Origin: Acidobacteriota bacterium
GTDB taxonomy: Bacteria; Acidobacteriota; Thermoanaerobaculia; UBA5066
Direction: 5' to 3'
NCBI GenBank assembly: GCA_029781975.1
Contig: JAKOVQ010000017.1
Span: 504,074-568,073, forward strand
DNA length: 64,000 bases
Below, one piece after another: positions 27,401-36,011 of the stretch. A program made the position numbers and the translations under genes. Within the stretch, counting starts at the first letter, position 1, and each line of letters begins with the position of its first letter. The notes under the pieces were generated by a model, which had not been told where the DNA came from, ran no database searches, and saw only the letters and a list, made by a program, of their open reading frames with translations.

Positions 27401-29695
27401 ACCTCGGGCTCCGCCCACACCTGGCGCGAGAGCAGCCGAGAGAACCGCCTGACGCCCTTCGCGAACGACCCGGTCACCGACCCGACGGCGGAGGCGATCT
27501 TCCTGAGGGACGAGGAGAGCGGCGCCCTCTGGGGCGCGACGCCCGGGCCCCTCCGGCGGACGCCGGACTCGCCGCGGTGGGTGGTGCGTCACGGGGCCGG
27601 CGTCACCCGCTACCGGACCGCCACCCGCTCCGTCGCGCAGGAGCTCGCGGTCTTCGTGGCGCGCGACGCCCCCGTGAAGCTCTCGCTCCTCTCGCTGACG
27701 AACCGCTCCGGGAGGCCGCGGCGCCTCACGCTCCTCTCGTACGTCGAATGGTCGCTCGGGCCTCCGCGGCCCGGCCGCCCGGCCTTCGTCGTGACGGAGC
27801 GGGACGAGGCGACCGGCGCGATCCTGGCGCGCAACCCGTTCAACGACGCGTACCGGGGGCACGTCGCGTTCGCCGGGACGAGCGAGCCGGTCCTCTCGGC
27901 GACGGCGGACCGCCAGGAGTTCCTCGGCCGGAACGGCCGGCCGGGGCGCGCGGCCGCGCTTTCGTTCCAGCGGCTCTCCGACCGGGTCGGCGCGGGGCTC
28001 GACCCGTGCGCCGCCCTCCAGACGGCCGTCGACCTCGCCCCCGGCGAGACGCGACGGGTCCTCTTCGTCCTGGGCCAGGGAAAGGACCTCGACGAGGCCC
28101 GGACGCTCCTGTCGCGCTTCGGGGGCCCCGGCGGTCCGGCGGCCGCGGACGAGGAGTTCGCGGCGGTCGAGGCCTTCTGGGACGAGACGCTCGACGCCGT
28201 CCGCGTCTCGACCCCCGACGACTCCTTCGACCTCCTCGTCAACCGGTGGCTCCTCTACCAGACGGTCGCCAGCCGGCTCTGGGCGCGCTCCGGCTACTAC
28301 CAGGCGAGCGGGGCGTACGGGTTCCGGGACCAGCTCCAGGACGTCCTGGCGCTGTCCCTCACGCGGCCCTCCCTCGCGCGGGAGCACGTGCTGCGCGCGG
28401 CCGCGCGGCAGTTCGTGGAAGGGGACGTGCAGCACTGGTGGAACGCCACCACCGGCCACGGCATCCGGACGCGCTGCTCGGACGACCTCCTCTGGCTCCC
28501 CTGGGCGACGTCGCGGTACGTCGCGACGTCGGGCGACCTCTCGCTCCTGGACGAGCGGATCCCGTTCCTCGTCGCGCCCGCCCTCCCGGCCGGAGAGGCC
28601 GAGGCGTACGGCCTGCCGGAGGTCTCCGCCGAGACGGGCACGCTCTTCGAGCACGGCGTGAGGGCGATCGAGCGCGCCCTCACCGCGGGCCCGCACGGCC
28701 TGCCGCTCATCGGCAGCTGCGACTGGAACGACGGGTACGACCGGGTCGGCCCCGAGGGGCGCGGGGAGAGCGTCTTCGTCGGGTGGTTCCTCCACGCCGT
28801 CCTGGGGGCCTTCGCGCCGCTCTCCGAGGAGCGGGGCGACCCGGCGCGCGCCGCGCGCTTCCGGGCCGAGCGCGAGCGGCTGGGGGCGATGCTGGAGCAG
28901 GCGTGGGACGGCGAGTGGTATCGCCGCGCGTACTTCGACGACGGCACGCCGCTCGGCTCGTCCCAGAACGAGGAAGGGAGGATCGACTCGGTCGCCCAGA
29001 GCTGGGCCGTCCTCTCCGGAGCCGCGCCCAGGAAGCGGGCCGAGCGCGCCATGGACGCGGTGCGGACGCACCTGGTCCGGCGCGGGTCCAGCACCGTCCT
29101 CCTCCTGTCGCCGCCGTTCGACAAGGCCGCGCTCGACCCGGGCTACGTCAAGGGCTACGTCCCCGGCGTCCGCGAGAACGGGGGCCAGTACACGCACGCG
29201 GCGCTCTGGGTCGTCCTCGCGCTCGCGCGCCTCGGCTCCGGGGACGAGGCGGTGGAGCTCTTCCACATGCTCAACCCCGTCAACCACTCGCGGAGCCCCG
29301 CGGAGGTCCAGCGCTACGAGACGGAGCCGTACTCGGTCGCGGGGGACGTCTACGACCACCCGGCGCACAGCGGGCGCGGCGGATGGACGTGGTACACCGG
29401 GTCGGCCGGCTGGATGTACCGGGTCGCGGTCGAGGGGATCCTCGGGCTCGAGCGGCGCGGCTCGAGCTTCGCGATAGACCCGTGCATCCCGTCGTCGTGG
29501 CCCGCCTACGGGATCGAGTGGCGGGTGGAAGGCACCCTCTATTCCGTCGCGGTCGAGAACCCCGAGCGGCGGTGCCGCGGCGTGGCGAGCGTCGAGCTGG
29601 ACGGCGAGCCCGTCGACCCGGCGGCGATCCCGCTCGTGGGCGACGGCCGCAGGCACGAGGTCCGGGTCGTCCTGGGAGCGGGCGCGCCGGCGTAG
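21476..29695 (+). CDS. ndvB: Cyclic beta-glucan synthase, NdvB/ChvB type (GT84-GH94)
   Basis: This 2739-residue membrane enzyme has the same domain order and near the same length as NdvB/ChvB. An N-terminal cytoplasmic part ([14 protein letters not shown]) leads to a membrane region, then a GT84 glycosyltransferase core with the LDADSRLPR acidic motif near residue 611 and [10 protein letters not shown]. More helices follow, then a glucoamylase-like domain with HHQGMTLVA. Two GH94-type modules come last, with [13 protein letters not shown], the DWNDG catalytic region near 2415, [11 protein letters not shown] and [13 protein letters not shown]. Characterised members make cyclic beta-1,2-glucan from UDP-glucose and set ring size by phosphorolysis. 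Linkage here cannot be read from sequence. It is transcribed from a sigma-54 promoter and ends at a strong terminator. Confidence 0.92.
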   Translation: MRRPLFSRRRAVRSVPLRGELLSLESLEERAKTLAAVFTLAREGRRGGHDVLPRLDANLRFLRQAYRALADDVHRGVAVPPAAEWLLDNFHLVESEALAVRHDLPAPYYRKLPRLAARELTGKARIHAMALELIRHGDGRLDAERLGRFVLAFQTVAPLTIGELWAWPSVLKLALLENLRVLAEGILAGRHARRQADAALAALAAGRPPEALPEPLPSAFVAQLRQRMREHDPRVSSLAATVEGALAARGTTPEDLVRAESQQQATDQVSTGNTVTSLRLCATLDWSRYVERVSSVEQILLRDPVAVYGRMDFQSRDRYRHAVEELAEPTGEAQVRVALRAVESARQAAQARGASERAAHVGYHLIGKGRPGLEIDVAHRASLLRRLQRALFAGATGVYLGGIGLLTAAGVLAAYAYASASGAPALAPVAALLALVPSSELAVLVVQRLVGALVRPRRLPRVELAEGVPDGARTMVVVPTLLGSVAGVEHLLEHLEVQALGNLEPNVHFAVLSDFRDAPAADVSGDDEVLAAAVAGVEALNDRHAPETRDRFFLFHRDRRWNPKEGVFMGWERKRGKLEEFNRLLRNPDDEGFRVKVGELSLLPSVRYVLTLDADSRLPRGAARTLIGILSHPLNRPSVDPALGRVTEGYGILQPRVSVTLSSAAGSLFARVYAGHTGVDPYTTAVSDTYQDLFGEGSFTGKGLYDVDAFRATVDGRVPENALLSHDLFEGLHARTALVSDVEVVDDYPANVLAHARRQHRWVRGDWQILAWLLPVVKTAEGFAKNRLPLISQWKILDNLRRSLVAPALLALFAAAWTVLPGSPLAWTLAGLAIPAFPLVASLSRLLERSRSHEPARMYVRGAMEELSTALAQAFLTLAFLPYQAWEMADAIGRTLVRLVVTQRRLLDWETAAAQATRAARQLESGVRSFFGEMAASPVAAVALVALTAAARPAALVLALPFAALWGGAPALAYLLSRSTAPRRRELSTEDRELLAGIARKTWRYFETLAGPEDHGLPPDNLQEDGAPVVAHRTSPTNIGMGLLATLAAADLGLTSAEEMAERVERTLTTVEGLERHEGHLLNWYDTRTLSPLLPRYVSTVDSGNLAGALVTLAEGCRQLARTRPELSAGLSGLAARAEALADGMGFGFLFDRERQLFSIGFRLADGGDPGALDRSFYDLLASESRLASFFAIAKGDVPQSHWFRLGRPVVSVDGVPTLVSWSGTMFEYLMPLLLMRSYPGTLLEETCRMAVRRQLRYGAARSVPWGISESAYNLVDRLGSYQYKAFGVPGLGLKRGLADELVVAPYATALAALVDPGEAARNFRRLAGQGAEGALGYYDAVDYTPRRPADADSDAAPDERRTPGPVPGVVVRSYLAHHQGMTLVAIANVLLGDVMVGRFHADARMKATELLLQERVPREAPVIEPRPAEEARVAPAAPSRAPRRIRSPQTPYPRAQILSNGGYVAIVTNAGGGASLCRGRAVTRWREDRTRDPGSQFVYLRDVHTGDVWSAAHQPVARKADSYVVELLAEKVIFQRSDHGIETRLEVAVSPGDDAEVRRVSLTNRTDRPRELELTSFVEVALGSLAEDVAHPAFGKLFVETEWVPESTALVARRRRRGPRDPEFFAFHVLSTEGRAQGQVEWETDRKRFLGRGRGPDDPVALEGRALSGTTGAVLDPVLALRTRLRLPPGAVTRLSFTTGVAADRATAVGLAQKYHDFGVAARTFALAYTHAQVSLGHLGISAEEAQLFDRLGSRVFFSDASLRAGEETLARNTLGQAGLWGHGISGDLPIVLVRVGAPEDLELARHVLKAHELWRLKGLKADAVILNERVASYRDELHEQLARLVDTGPWSAWKGTPGGVFLLRADTMPEAETVLLQAVAQAVLAGDGGSLAAQLDRPEPEPRLPAPFVPSGAPPEADPPGEAAGAPELAMANGLGGFTAGGREYVVVLEGERETPLPWANVLANPSFGTIVTTSGSAHTWRESSRENRLTPFANDPVTDPTAEAIFLRDEESGALWGATPGPLRRTPDSPRWVVRHGAGVTRYRTATRSVAQELAVFVARDAPVKLSLLSLTNRSGRPRRLTLLSYVEWSLGPPRPGRPAFVVTERDEATGAILARNPFNDAYRGHVAFAGTSEPVLSATADRQEFLGRNGRPGRAAALSFQRLSDRVGAGLDPCAALQTAVDLAPGETRRVLFVLGQGKDLDEARTLLSRFGGPGGPAAADEEFAAVEAFWDETLDAVRVSTPDDSFDLLVNRWLLYQTVASRLWARSGYYQASGAYGFRDQLQDVLALSLTRPSLAREHVLRAAARQFVEGDVQHWWNATTGHGIRTRCSDDLLWLPWATSRYVATSGDLSLLDERIPFLVAPALPAGEAEAYGLPEVSAETGTLFEHGVRAIERALTAGPHGLPLIGSCDWNDGYDRVGPEGRGESVFVGWFLHAVLGAFAPLSEERGDPARAARFRAERERLGAMLEQAWDGEWYRRAYFDDGTPLGSSQNEEGRIDSVAQSWAVLSGAAPRKRAERAMDAVRTHLVRRGSSTVLLLSPPFDKAALDPGYVKGYVPGVRENGGQYTHAALWVVLALARLGSGDEAVELFHMLNPVNHSRSPAEVQRYETEPYSVAGDVYDHPAHSGRGGWTWYTGSAGWMYRVAVEGILGLERRGSSFAIDPCIPSSWPAYGIEWRVEGTLYSVAVENPERRCRGVASVELDGEPVDPAAIPLVGDGRRHEVRVVLGAGAPA

Positions 29696-29764
29696 CCGTC
29701 CCCCTGGGGAGGGACGCCGCCGGTCCGCGACGGCCTCGCCGATCCCGCCGCGCGAAAGAGGAAA

Positions 29765-29791
29765 GGCCCCCGGAGCGATGCTCCGGGGGCC
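29765..29791. terminator. Bidirectional terminator between ndvB and the RRM gene
   Basis: A perfect 12-base stem (GGCCCCCGGAGC / GCTCCGGGGGCC) has a GAT loop. On the minus strand it is followed by TTTC. It serves two convergent genes. Confidence 0.8.
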
Positions 29792-29819
29792 CCATGCGCC
29801 TGGATCGGGAATCCGTGGG

Positions 29820-30095
29820 CTAGCTGCGGCCGCGGCCGCCGCCGCCGCCGCGGCTCTCCTGCGGCTTGGCCTCGTTCACGCGGATGGCGCGCCCCTCGAC
29901 CTCGCGGCCGTTGAGGGCACCCATGGCCTTCTGGGCATCGGCGTCCGCCATCTCGACGAAGCCGAACCCCTTCGAGCTGCCGGAGTCGCGGTCGGTGATG
30001 ACCTTGGCGGACTCGACCGCGCCGAACGGCGCGAAGAGGTCGCGAAGGGTGGAGTCGTTGACGGAGTAGCCGAGGTTTCCTGCGTAGAGCTTCAT
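29820..30095 (-). CDS. RRM-type RNA-binding protein
   Basis: This 91-residue protein is a single RNA-recognition motif with RNP2 LYAGNL at 3-8 and RNP1 KGFGFVEM at 42-49, plus a Gly/Arg-rich tail (GGGGGRGRS). Bacterial relatives (RbpA/Rbp-like of cyanobacteria and many others) bind single-stranded RNA and are often stress- or cold-induced. Ribosome site AGAAGGA supports the ATG. A sigma-54 promoter about 190 bases upstream implies a long leader, where the protein could act on its own message; that is conjecture. Confidence 0.88.
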   Translation of the reverse strand: MKLYAGNLGYSVNDSTLRDLFAPFGAVESAKVITDRDSGSSKGFGFVEMADADAQKAMGALNGREVEGRAIRVNEAKPQESRGGGGGRGRS

Positions 30096-30294
30096 TCAAA
30101 GTCCTTCTGGAAGGGCCCGCCCGGAGGGCGCGCCTGGCTGGTCGTGGCTGGAGAGATACGGGAAGGTCGAACGGGGACCGTCTCAGTTCGTGGTCCGCTT
30201 CGTCCGAAGAGAGGAGGGCGAACTCAGAAGCCGGGAGGGCGAGACCGTGGGAGAGGACCGGGGCCGTTCTCGCCGAACCGGATGAACGGAGGTT

Positions 30295-30310
30295 AGCACT
30301 TTTCGTGCCG
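30295..30310 (-). promoter_or_regulatory. Sigma-54 promoter for the RRM gene
   Basis: On the minus strand it is CGGCACG-AAAA-GTGCT, lying in the 242-base gap before the YcaQ-like gene end. Predicted start is about 30285, giving a ~190-base leader. Confidence 0.7.
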
Positions 30311-30337
30311 GGGCCTCGCGTCGCCCCGCCGGGGCGC

Positions 30338-31591
30338 TCACCAGGCGGGAGCCCGGAGGAACGCGAGCCGTGACGTCCGGCTCTCCGGGTCGTCGAGGCT
30401 GAAGGAACGGACGTCCCCCAGCTCGTCGCGGACGAACCGCGTCATCTCGCGGATCGCGTCCTCGAGGCCGGCCGGCGCCCTCCCGAAGAGGCCGCAGAGG
30501 AGCTCGCCGTTCGTGCCGTCCCAGTCCCAGAGACCGACGATCCGCCCCCGGTCGACGACCGCGTGGTGCGGGAGGTCGGCGAGGCGCCCGACGGGCTCGC
30601 GCCCCTTCCGGCCCGGGACCTCGAGGAGGGAGTCTTCGGGGTCCAGGAGGGACGAGACCTCGCGCCGGAGGTGGACGAGGTTGTCGAGGAGGCCGACGAG
30701 GGCGACGGACGGGGCCCGGGCGGGGCGCTGGCCCCGCAGGGACTCCACGTCGTCCGGGAAGGCGAGGCGCCCGTCCCCTTCCCCGAGCGGGACGAGGCCG
30801 AGCTCCTTCGCCGCCTGCCGCGCCGCGCGCGTCCCGAGGCCCGCCCACCACGCGAGCTGCTCGGGCGTCCCCCCGGGGCTCCAGCGGAAGAAGCGCCGCC
30901 CCATCTCCACCGCGACCTCCTCGTCGGTCAGGCGGACGCCGGCGAGCGGCGACGGCGACCAGCGGGCGTACCGGTACCGCTGCTGGTCGAGGCGCCCGTT
31001 CACGGGGACGCGGCGGATCTCGCCGAGGGACTGGAGGCGCCCGAGGACCAGCGGGAGCGTCGTCGACATCCCCCGCTTCTTCCCCTCCGGGCCGAGGGAC
31101 CGGACCGCGCCGCCGACGGCGTCCTTGATCCCGGCCGGGTCGAGGGGGCCCTCGTGAAGCGACGCGACCACCGCCTCGGCGAGCCGATCGAGCTCCCGGT
31201 CGGTCACGCCGCAGTGCTTCTTCGCCTGGGCGACGTCCGCGTCGTCGCCCCGCCCCTGCGACGCCCTCAGGGCGAGGGCGAAGTCCGCCGCCGGGACGAC
31301 GTAGGTGCAGCCGCGGGCCGCGGGAAGCTCGTGGATCTCGAGGCGGGCGACGGCGCCGTCGACCGCCTCCCGCGAGAGCCCCCCGCGGACCGCCAGGGCG
31401 AGGTAGGGCGTTGCGCCCCCCACCGACCGGACCCAGCCCGTCCGCTCGAGGACGGCCGCCGCGGAGGCGCCGCGAAGGCTCCCGTCGAGCCCCTGCCTGA
31501 GGAAGCGGAAGAGGCGGAGCGCCTCGTCGGGGGGCCCGCCCCCGTCGGGCCGCGCCGCGACGGCGCGGGTGCCCCCCGCTCCCTTTCCCAT
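30338..31591 (-). CDS. Winged-helix DNA-binding protein, YcaQ/HTH_42 family
   Basis: This 417-residue protein matches the HTH_42 (COG3214) family. It has LRQGLDG near the start, a central winged-helix part with VLGRLQSLGEIRRVPVNG, and the family tail DNLVHLRREVSSLLDPED... and HHAVVDRGRIVGLWDWD. Relatives include YcaQ/AlkX-type DNA glycosylases that act on cross-linked or alkylated bases. The fold match is clear, but the catalytic residues were not verified. It stands next to an M48 protease gene 10 bases upstream, with no functional link evident. Confidence 0.75.
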   Translation of the reverse strand: MGKGAGGTRAVAARPDGGGPPDEALRLFRFLRQGLDGSLRGASAAAVLERTGWVRSVGGATPYLALAVRGGLSREAVDGAVARLEIHELPAARGCTYVVPAADFALALRASQGRGDDADVAQAKKHCGVTDRELDRLAEAVVASLHEGPLDPAGIKDAVGGAVRSLGPEGKKRGMSTTLPLVLGRLQSLGEIRRVPVNGRLDQQRYRYARWSPSPLAGVRLTDEEVAVEMGRRFFRWSPGGTPEQLAWWAGLGTRAARQAAKELGLVPLGEGDGRLAFPDDVESLRGQRPARAPSVALVGLLDNLVHLRREVSSLLDPEDSLLEVPGRKGREPVGRLADLPHHAVVDRGRIVGLWDWDGTNGELLCGLFGRAPAGLEDAIREMTRFVRDELGDVRSFSLDDPESRTSRLAFLRAPAW

Positions 31592-31601
31592 GCGCGGGAG
31601 T

Positions 31602-33035
31602 CTACGGCTGGTGCGCCTTCACCCAGGCCTCGGCGCGCGCCGGGCTGAAGCCGCGCAGGCGATCCGCCGCGGCCGCCCGCCGGGCGTTGGCCTCCGATTC
31701 GGCGAGGTGCTCGGCCTTCCACGTCATCGCCATCAGGATCCGGCTCCGGCCGCTCGGGTGGTCGAAGAAGAGCGCCTCCTCGAGGGGCGACGGGTCGAGC
31801 TTGCGGTACTCGCCCAGCTTCAGGTCCACGAGCGCCTCGCCGTCCGGCTGGCCCGACGCGTTGATCCCGAAGAGGTCCGCCTCGGCCTCGTCCACGCGGA
31901 TGATCGTGTTGAGGAGCGGCGTGGCGAGGAAGACGTAGGCCGAGAGGACGACGAGCGCCAGGGGGAGCCCGGCCGGGTCGTCTGCGCCGCGGATCCCCCA
32001 GGCGGCGCCCCACCGCGCCGAGACGCGCTCGAAGCCCGCCTTCAGGATCGCGAACCCGATGACGATCAGCACCCCGAAGAAGACGATCCCCTTGTAGACG
32101 TGGTCCAGGACGTAGTGCCCGATCTCGTGCCCCATCACGGCCTCGATCTCGGCGAGCGAGCAGCGCTCGAGCAGGTTGTCGTTGAGGCTGATCCGCATCG
32201 TCCCGGCGAGCCCGCTCACGTTGGCGGAGACCCGCTTCGTCTGGCGCGACGCGTCGAAGACCCACACGTCGCGGGCGTCGACCCCCTCGGAGCGCGCCAG
32301 GGCGAGGACCGGCTCCCGGACCACGGGGTCCGAGAGACGCGTGTAGCGGTTGAAGAGGGGCGCGATGTAGACCGGGGCGACGAGGAACGAGAGGACCAGG
32401 AACGCGATCGTCGTCACGGCGCCCCAGAGCGCCCAGGTCCGCGGGAGCCTCCGGACCACGGCGTAGAGGCCCGTCACCGCCGCCCCCCCGAGGACGAGGC
32501 CGAGAGCCAGGCCGATCCCCTGCTCCTTCAGCCAGGCGCCGAGAGTCTGGTTCGACAGGCCGTACGCGTGCTCGCGCGTGAACCCCTCGTAGAGGGTGAC
32601 CGGGAAGAGGACCAGCGACGTGGCGAGGAGGTACTGAGCCCAGTAGAGGAACGTCCGGAGCGCGCGGGGCCGGGCCAGCCGCTCCGCCAGGTCCCTCATC
32701 CGGCGCGAGAGGCCGCTCGCCAGGAGGCCGAGGTTGACCGCGACGCCGAGGAGGAAGTCCCAGAGCTGCAGCCAGTACCCCCCCTCGAAGTAGGCGTCGG
32801 AGCGGCTTCGGGCCTCGGCGGGGACCGTCGCCAGGTAGGCGTTCGTCGCGGCGACGGGGTCGAACGCCGGGACCGCGCGAGGGGCGGGCGTCCCGGGCGT
32901 TCCGGGCGCCGTCGAGGAGGCGGGCGGGGGCGGGAGCCCCTGGCCCGGGACCTGCGCCACGAGCGGCAGGGCGGCCAGGAAGGACGCGAACGCCGGGAGG
33001 AGGGTCAGGAGGAGCAAGCGGACCGGTCGGGGCAC
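31602..33035 (-). CDS. Ste24-type M48 zinc metalloprotease
   Basis: This 477-residue integral membrane protease has the M48A layout: a signal-like first helix, four further helices (about 80-240), the zinc motif HEIGHY near residue 297, two more helices, and the distal Glu in DEAEADLFGINAS. The C-terminal DHPSGRSRILMA is the family's substrate-side motif. Relatives (Ste24/CAAX protease 1, HtpX group) clear damaged membrane proteins in bacteria. The GTG at 33035, preceded by AGGTGA, was chosen; a GTG at 33065 is possible. SelD ends 34 bases upstream, so co-transcription is likely. Confidence 0.88.
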   Translation of the reverse strand: MPRPVRLLLLTLLPAFASFLAALPLVAQVPGQGLPPPPASSTAPGTPGTPAPRAVPAFDPVAATNAYLATVPAEARSRSDAYFEGGYWLQLWDFLLGVAVNLGLLASGLSRRMRDLAERLARPRALRTFLYWAQYLLATSLVLFPVTLYEGFTREHAYGLSNQTLGAWLKEQGIGLALGLVLGGAAVTGLYAVVRRLPRTWALWGAVTTIAFLVLSFLVAPVYIAPLFNRYTRLSDPVVREPVLALARSEGVDARDVWVFDASRQTKRVSANVSGLAGTMRISLNDNLLERCSLAEIEAVMGHEIGHYVLDHVYKGIVFFGVLIVIGFAILKAGFERVSARWGAAWGIRGADDPAGLPLALVVLSAYVFLATPLLNTIIRVDEAEADLFGINASGQPDGEALVDLKLGEYRKLDPSPLEEALFFDHPSGRSRILMAMTWKAEHLAESEANARRAAAADRLRGFSPARAEAWVKAHQP

Positions 33036-33069
33036 GGGCTCACCTCGCGGGAGGGAGGATGCCACGCGC

Positions 33070-34119
33070 TCAGGCGACCTCGATCCCCTCCCCCTCGCGC
33101 ACCTCGCCGATCCGCCAGGAACGCCCCCCCTCCCGCTCCAGCCGCGAGAGGTACTCGCCCTCGCTCCCGGCGGGAACGGCGACGAGGAGCCCCCCCGACG
33201 TCTGCGGGTCGAACAGGAGGAGCTCCGCTCCGTCGCTCAGGGCGCGATCGCGGCGAACGGCCGTCCCGAAGTGCTCGCGGTTCGAGAACGCCCCTCCCGG
33301 GAAGACCAGCTCCTCCGCGAGCCGCCGGGCGCCCGGAAGGAACGGGAGGGCGTCCCACTCCAGCCGGAGGCTCACGCCGGAGGCTGACGCCATCTCCACG
33401 GCGTGCCCGACGAGGCCGTATCCCGTGACGTCGGTGGCTCCGGTCGCCCCCGCGGCGACGGCGGCCCGGGCCGCGGCGCGGCTGAGGGCCTTCATCGAGG
33501 CGACGGCGGCTTCCACCTCCTCCGGCTCCGCGATCCCGCGCTTCAGCGCGGTGGTGACCGTCCCCGTCCCGAGCGGCTTGGTCAGGTGGAGCGCGTCGCC
33601 GGGACGGGCCCCTCCCTTCGTCAGGAGCCGCCCCGTCTCCGCGAAGCCGACGACGCAGAGCCCGTACTTCGGCTCCTTGTCCTGGATGGAGTGGCCCCCC
33701 GCGATGACGGCGCCGGCCGCGCGGACCGTCTGGGCGCCGCCGCGGAGGATCTCCGCCAGCGTCTCGGGCGAGAGCTGCGGCGGAAAGGCGACGAGGTTGA
33801 GGGCGAGGACCGGCTCGCCCCCCATCGCCCAGACGTCGCTCATCGAGTTGGCGGCGGCGATGGCGCCGAAGTCGTACGGCTCGTCGACGACGGGGGTGAA
33901 GAAGTCGGTGGTCAGGACGAGGGCCCGGCCGCCTCCGAGGTCGAGGACGGCCGCATCGTCCGGCGCCCCGAGGCCCACCAGGACCTCGGGATGCGCCGCC
34001 TCGTCCACGAACTCGCCCAGGACGCGCAAGACCTGCGCGAGCTGCCCGGCCGGCAGCTTCGACGCTCAGCCCGCGCAGGCGCTCAGGCTCGTCAGCTTCC
34101 GGAAGATGGCGTCGGCCAT
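33070..34119 (-). CDS. selD: Selenide, water dikinase (SelD) with predicted selenocysteine at residue 18
   Basis: This enzyme makes selenophosphate from selenide and ATP. The frame opens at an ATG (34119) with ribosome site AAGGGGAG and passes an in-frame TGA at 34066-34068. It continues as a complete SelD: GAPDDAAV, TTDFFTPVVDEP, SMSDVWAMGGEP, GGHSIQDKEPKYGL, DVTGYGLVGHA and FDPQTSGGLL. Without read-through the N-terminal segment SACAG-U-ASKLPAG, which carries the redox-active Cys/Sec position of the family, would be lost. The full product is 349 residues, the normal family length. Sec-containing SelD is known in many bacteria. A hairpin directly after the TGA fits a bacterial SECIS. selA and selB are not in this window. 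Confidence 0.9.
34040..34068 (-). promoter_or_regulatory. Putative SECIS hairpin and Sec-encoding TGA of selD
   Basis: Seven bases after the TGA (34066-34068) comes a perfect 7-base stem, AGCTGCC / GGCAGCT, with a 5-base loop. The loop lies 15-19 bases after the TGA, at the short edge of the range known for bacterial SECIS elements. Confidence 0.65.
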
Positions 34120-34133
34120 CGTCTCCCCTTTCC

Positions 34134-34150
34134 GGGGCGGCCCCCGCCCC
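34134..34150 (-). promoter_or_regulatory. Hairpin in the selD leader
   Basis: A perfect 7-base stem (GGGGCGG / CCGCCCC, 3-base loop) lies a few bases before the selD ribosome site. It could affect translation; nothing more can be said. Confidence 0.3.
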
Positions 34151-34314
34151 GAAGCGGATCATGACATCGGGGCCGCAGCCGCTGCCACGGTCTCCGGGAA
34201 CAACGGGTGCGGGGAGAGCGTTGTAGCAAGAGGATCGGTCTGCATGCGGGCTTCGGGTCGCGCCGCCCGAGCTTGCGACGGCGTCGCTTCCGGGCCCGCG
34301 GAAGGGAGGCTGTC

Positions 34315-34494
34315 ATGGTGACGGCAGCGAAGGGCCCGATGGAGATCCCCGCCCCCGCGAAGCAGGACGCTCCGCCCGGACTGATCGCCGACGTCCTGGA
34401 CGACTCCGGCGCCTCGCGCAAACAACGCTGGATCGGCTGGGCCTGCGGCATCGCCACCGCCGTGGCGGCGGTGCTCCTCTGGGAGCTGTTCTAG
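34315..34494 (+). CDS. Small tail-anchored membrane protein (59 aa)
   Basis: This 59-residue protein has a Pro-rich soluble half and a single C-terminal membrane helix (WIGWACGIATAVAAVLLWELF). The ribosome site GGGAGG stands 5 bases before the ATG. It diverges from selD across a 195-base gap. No family is recognised. Confidence 0.5.
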   Translation: MVTAAKGPMEIPAPAKQDAPPGLIADVLDDSGASRKQRWIGWACGIATAVAAVLLWELF

Positions 34495-34625
34495 GACACC
34501 GCTGCCTTCCGCCGCGGCCGGAGAGGATCGAGGCTCGTCCGGGGCGACGGCCAGACGCCCGGGACGCCCCCGCTCCGCTGGTAGAGTGGTCCCTCCCGGA
34601 ACGCGGCCGAGGAGGAAGGGACGCC

Positions 34626-35819
34626 TTGATCGAGCCCCGGATCGACCCCGAGACCCTGGACCGTTGGGCCCGCCTCCTCGTCGAGCACTCGCTCGGGGGC
34701 GTCACCTCGGACGACCGGGTGATGATCAAGGGCGAGCGGATCGCCTGGCCGCTCATGGAGCGGCTCGAGCGCGAAGTGATCCGCGCGGGGGGCATCCCCG
34801 ACGTCTGCCTCGTCCCGCCAAACAACGAACGGGGCCGGGTCTGGTCCGCCGCCATGGCGCGCCACGGCACCTCCGCGCAGCTCGAGGCCGTCCCGGCCTG
34901 GCACCGCGACCGGTACGCCTCGATGACGAAGTACGTCGAGGTCCTCGGCGCCGAGGATCCCGCGAGCTATGCGGGGCTCGCAGCGGACACCGCCGCGGCG
35001 CTCGCCCGGGCCGACCGGCCCTATGCCGACCTGCGCCTCGCCCGGCGCTGGGTCATCACCCTCTACCCCACCCCGGCGTTCGCCGAGATGGAGGGGCTCT
35101 CGCTGGAGGAGTACGCCGGCTTCGTCGTGGGCGCATCGACCGTCGACCCCAGGCCGCTCCTCGCGGCCGAGCGCCTCCTCGCGCCGCTCTTCGAGGACGG
35201 CCGGGAGATGGAGGTCGTCACGTGGCACCCCGACGAGCGACGCGAGCTGGTCCTCCGGCTGGGGCTCGGCGAGTCGATCCCGGTCCTCAGCCACGGCCTG
35301 CGAAACGTCCCCGACGGCGAGGTCTTCACGAGCCCCGACGCCGGCTCCGTCGAGGGGGAGATCTTCCTCGACCTCCCCGTCCTGAACGGGGGCGCCGACA
35401 TCTCCGGGATGCACCTCGTCTTCGAGCGGGGCGAGATCACCTCCTTCTCGGCCCGCGAGGGGTCCGAGCAGCTCGCGGCGATCGTCGGGACCGACGCCGG
35501 CTCCCGGCGCCTCGGAGAGGTCGCCCTCGGGATGAACCCGGGGCTGACGCGCGCGCTGAAGCACCCGCTCTTCGTCGAGAAGGTCGGGGGGACGCTCCAC
35601 GTCGCGATCGGCGCCAGCTACGAGACGTGCTACGTGCGCGACCCGCGGGAGCCGGAGGCCAGGGCGCGCCTCGAGGAGCTGGCGGCGCGAGGCGTCCTCA
35701 ACCGCTCCGCCCAGCACGTCGACGTCGTGGCCGACTTCCGCGAGGGGGGATGCGGCCGGCGGGTCTCGATCGACGGCCGGCCCCTCGTCGTCCGGGACCG
35801 CGTCTGGGTCCCGGGATGA
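34626..35819 (+). CDS. M29 family aminopeptidase (AmpS/aminopeptidase T type)
   Basis: This 397-residue soluble metallopeptidase starts at TTG. It has the M29 N-terminal part (RWARLLVEHSLGGVTSDDRVMIKGE). The metal-binding C-terminal part reads VPDGEVFTSPDAGSVEGEIF, then GEVALGMNPGL, VGGTLHVAIGASY and SAQHVDVVADF, where Glu, His and Asp ligands of the dinuclear site fall. The family removes N-terminal residues from peptides with broad specificity. It is a single-gene unit ending at a strong hairpin. Confidence 0.85.
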   Translation: MIEPRIDPETLDRWARLLVEHSLGGVTSDDRVMIKGERIAWPLMERLEREVIRAGGIPDVCLVPPNNERGRVWSAAMARHGTSAQLEAVPAWHRDRYASMTKYVEVLGAEDPASYAGLAADTAAALARADRPYADLRLARRWVITLYPTPAFAEMEGLSLEEYAGFVVGASTVDPRPLLAAERLLAPLFEDGREMEVVTWHPDERRELVLRLGLGESIPVLSHGLRNVPDGEVFTSPDAGSVEGEIFLDLPVLNGGADISGMHLVFERGEITSFSAREGSEQLAAIVGTDAGSRRLGEVALGMNPGLTRALKHPLFVEKVGGTLHVAIGASYETCYVRDPREPEARARLEELAARGVLNRSAQHVDVVADFREGGCGRRVSIDGRPLVVRDRVWVPG

Positions 35820-35826
35820 GGCGCCC

Positions 35827-35860
35827 GGGGCGGGCGGCCGGGGCCGCTCCCCCCCGCCCC
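35827..35860 (+). terminator. Hairpin terminator after the M29 gene
   Basis: The nested stem has outer arms GGGGCGGG / CCCGCCCC and inner arms GCGGCC / GGCCGC, starting 8 bases after the stop codon. There is no T-run, as is common in such G+C-rich DNA. Confidence 0.5.
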
Positions 35861-36011
35861 CGTCGAAGCCGCCGATCCCGCTGATCCCGCGTCGCGTTTC
35901 GATACGGTGACGACCGTGAGTTGATCCGGTAACGGAAGGTCCGCGGAGGCAATGGCTTGGCCGCGGTTGCGAGGGTATCGAGTTTGCGTTCAGGCCGTCA
36001 GGGAGCTACGC

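Noticed and set aside
19636-29823. Very long open frames (over 3000 codons) on both strands across the ndvB region
   Set aside because: They are shadows of the 2739-codon glucan-synthase frame. In DNA of this G+C content stop codons are rare in other frames. Their translations are Arg/Pro/Ala-rich without domain sense.
33036-33065. Upstream GTG (33065) as start of the M48 protease
   Set aside because: The GTG at 33035 has a better ribosome site (AGGTGA), and the added residues are not membrane or signal sequence.
34030-34119. Treating selD as starting at 34029, after the TGA
   Set aside because: That start lacks a ribosome site and removes a segment that matches the SelD N-terminus. The ATG at 34119 with an in-frame Sec codon explains both sides.
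34262-34277. TTGCG before the small gene at 34315 as a -12 box
   Set aside because: There is no GG in the -24 position.
35953-35980. TGGCC...TTGCG upstream of the CLK-BON gene as a sigma-54 promoter
   Set aside because: The spacing between the boxes is two bases too short.
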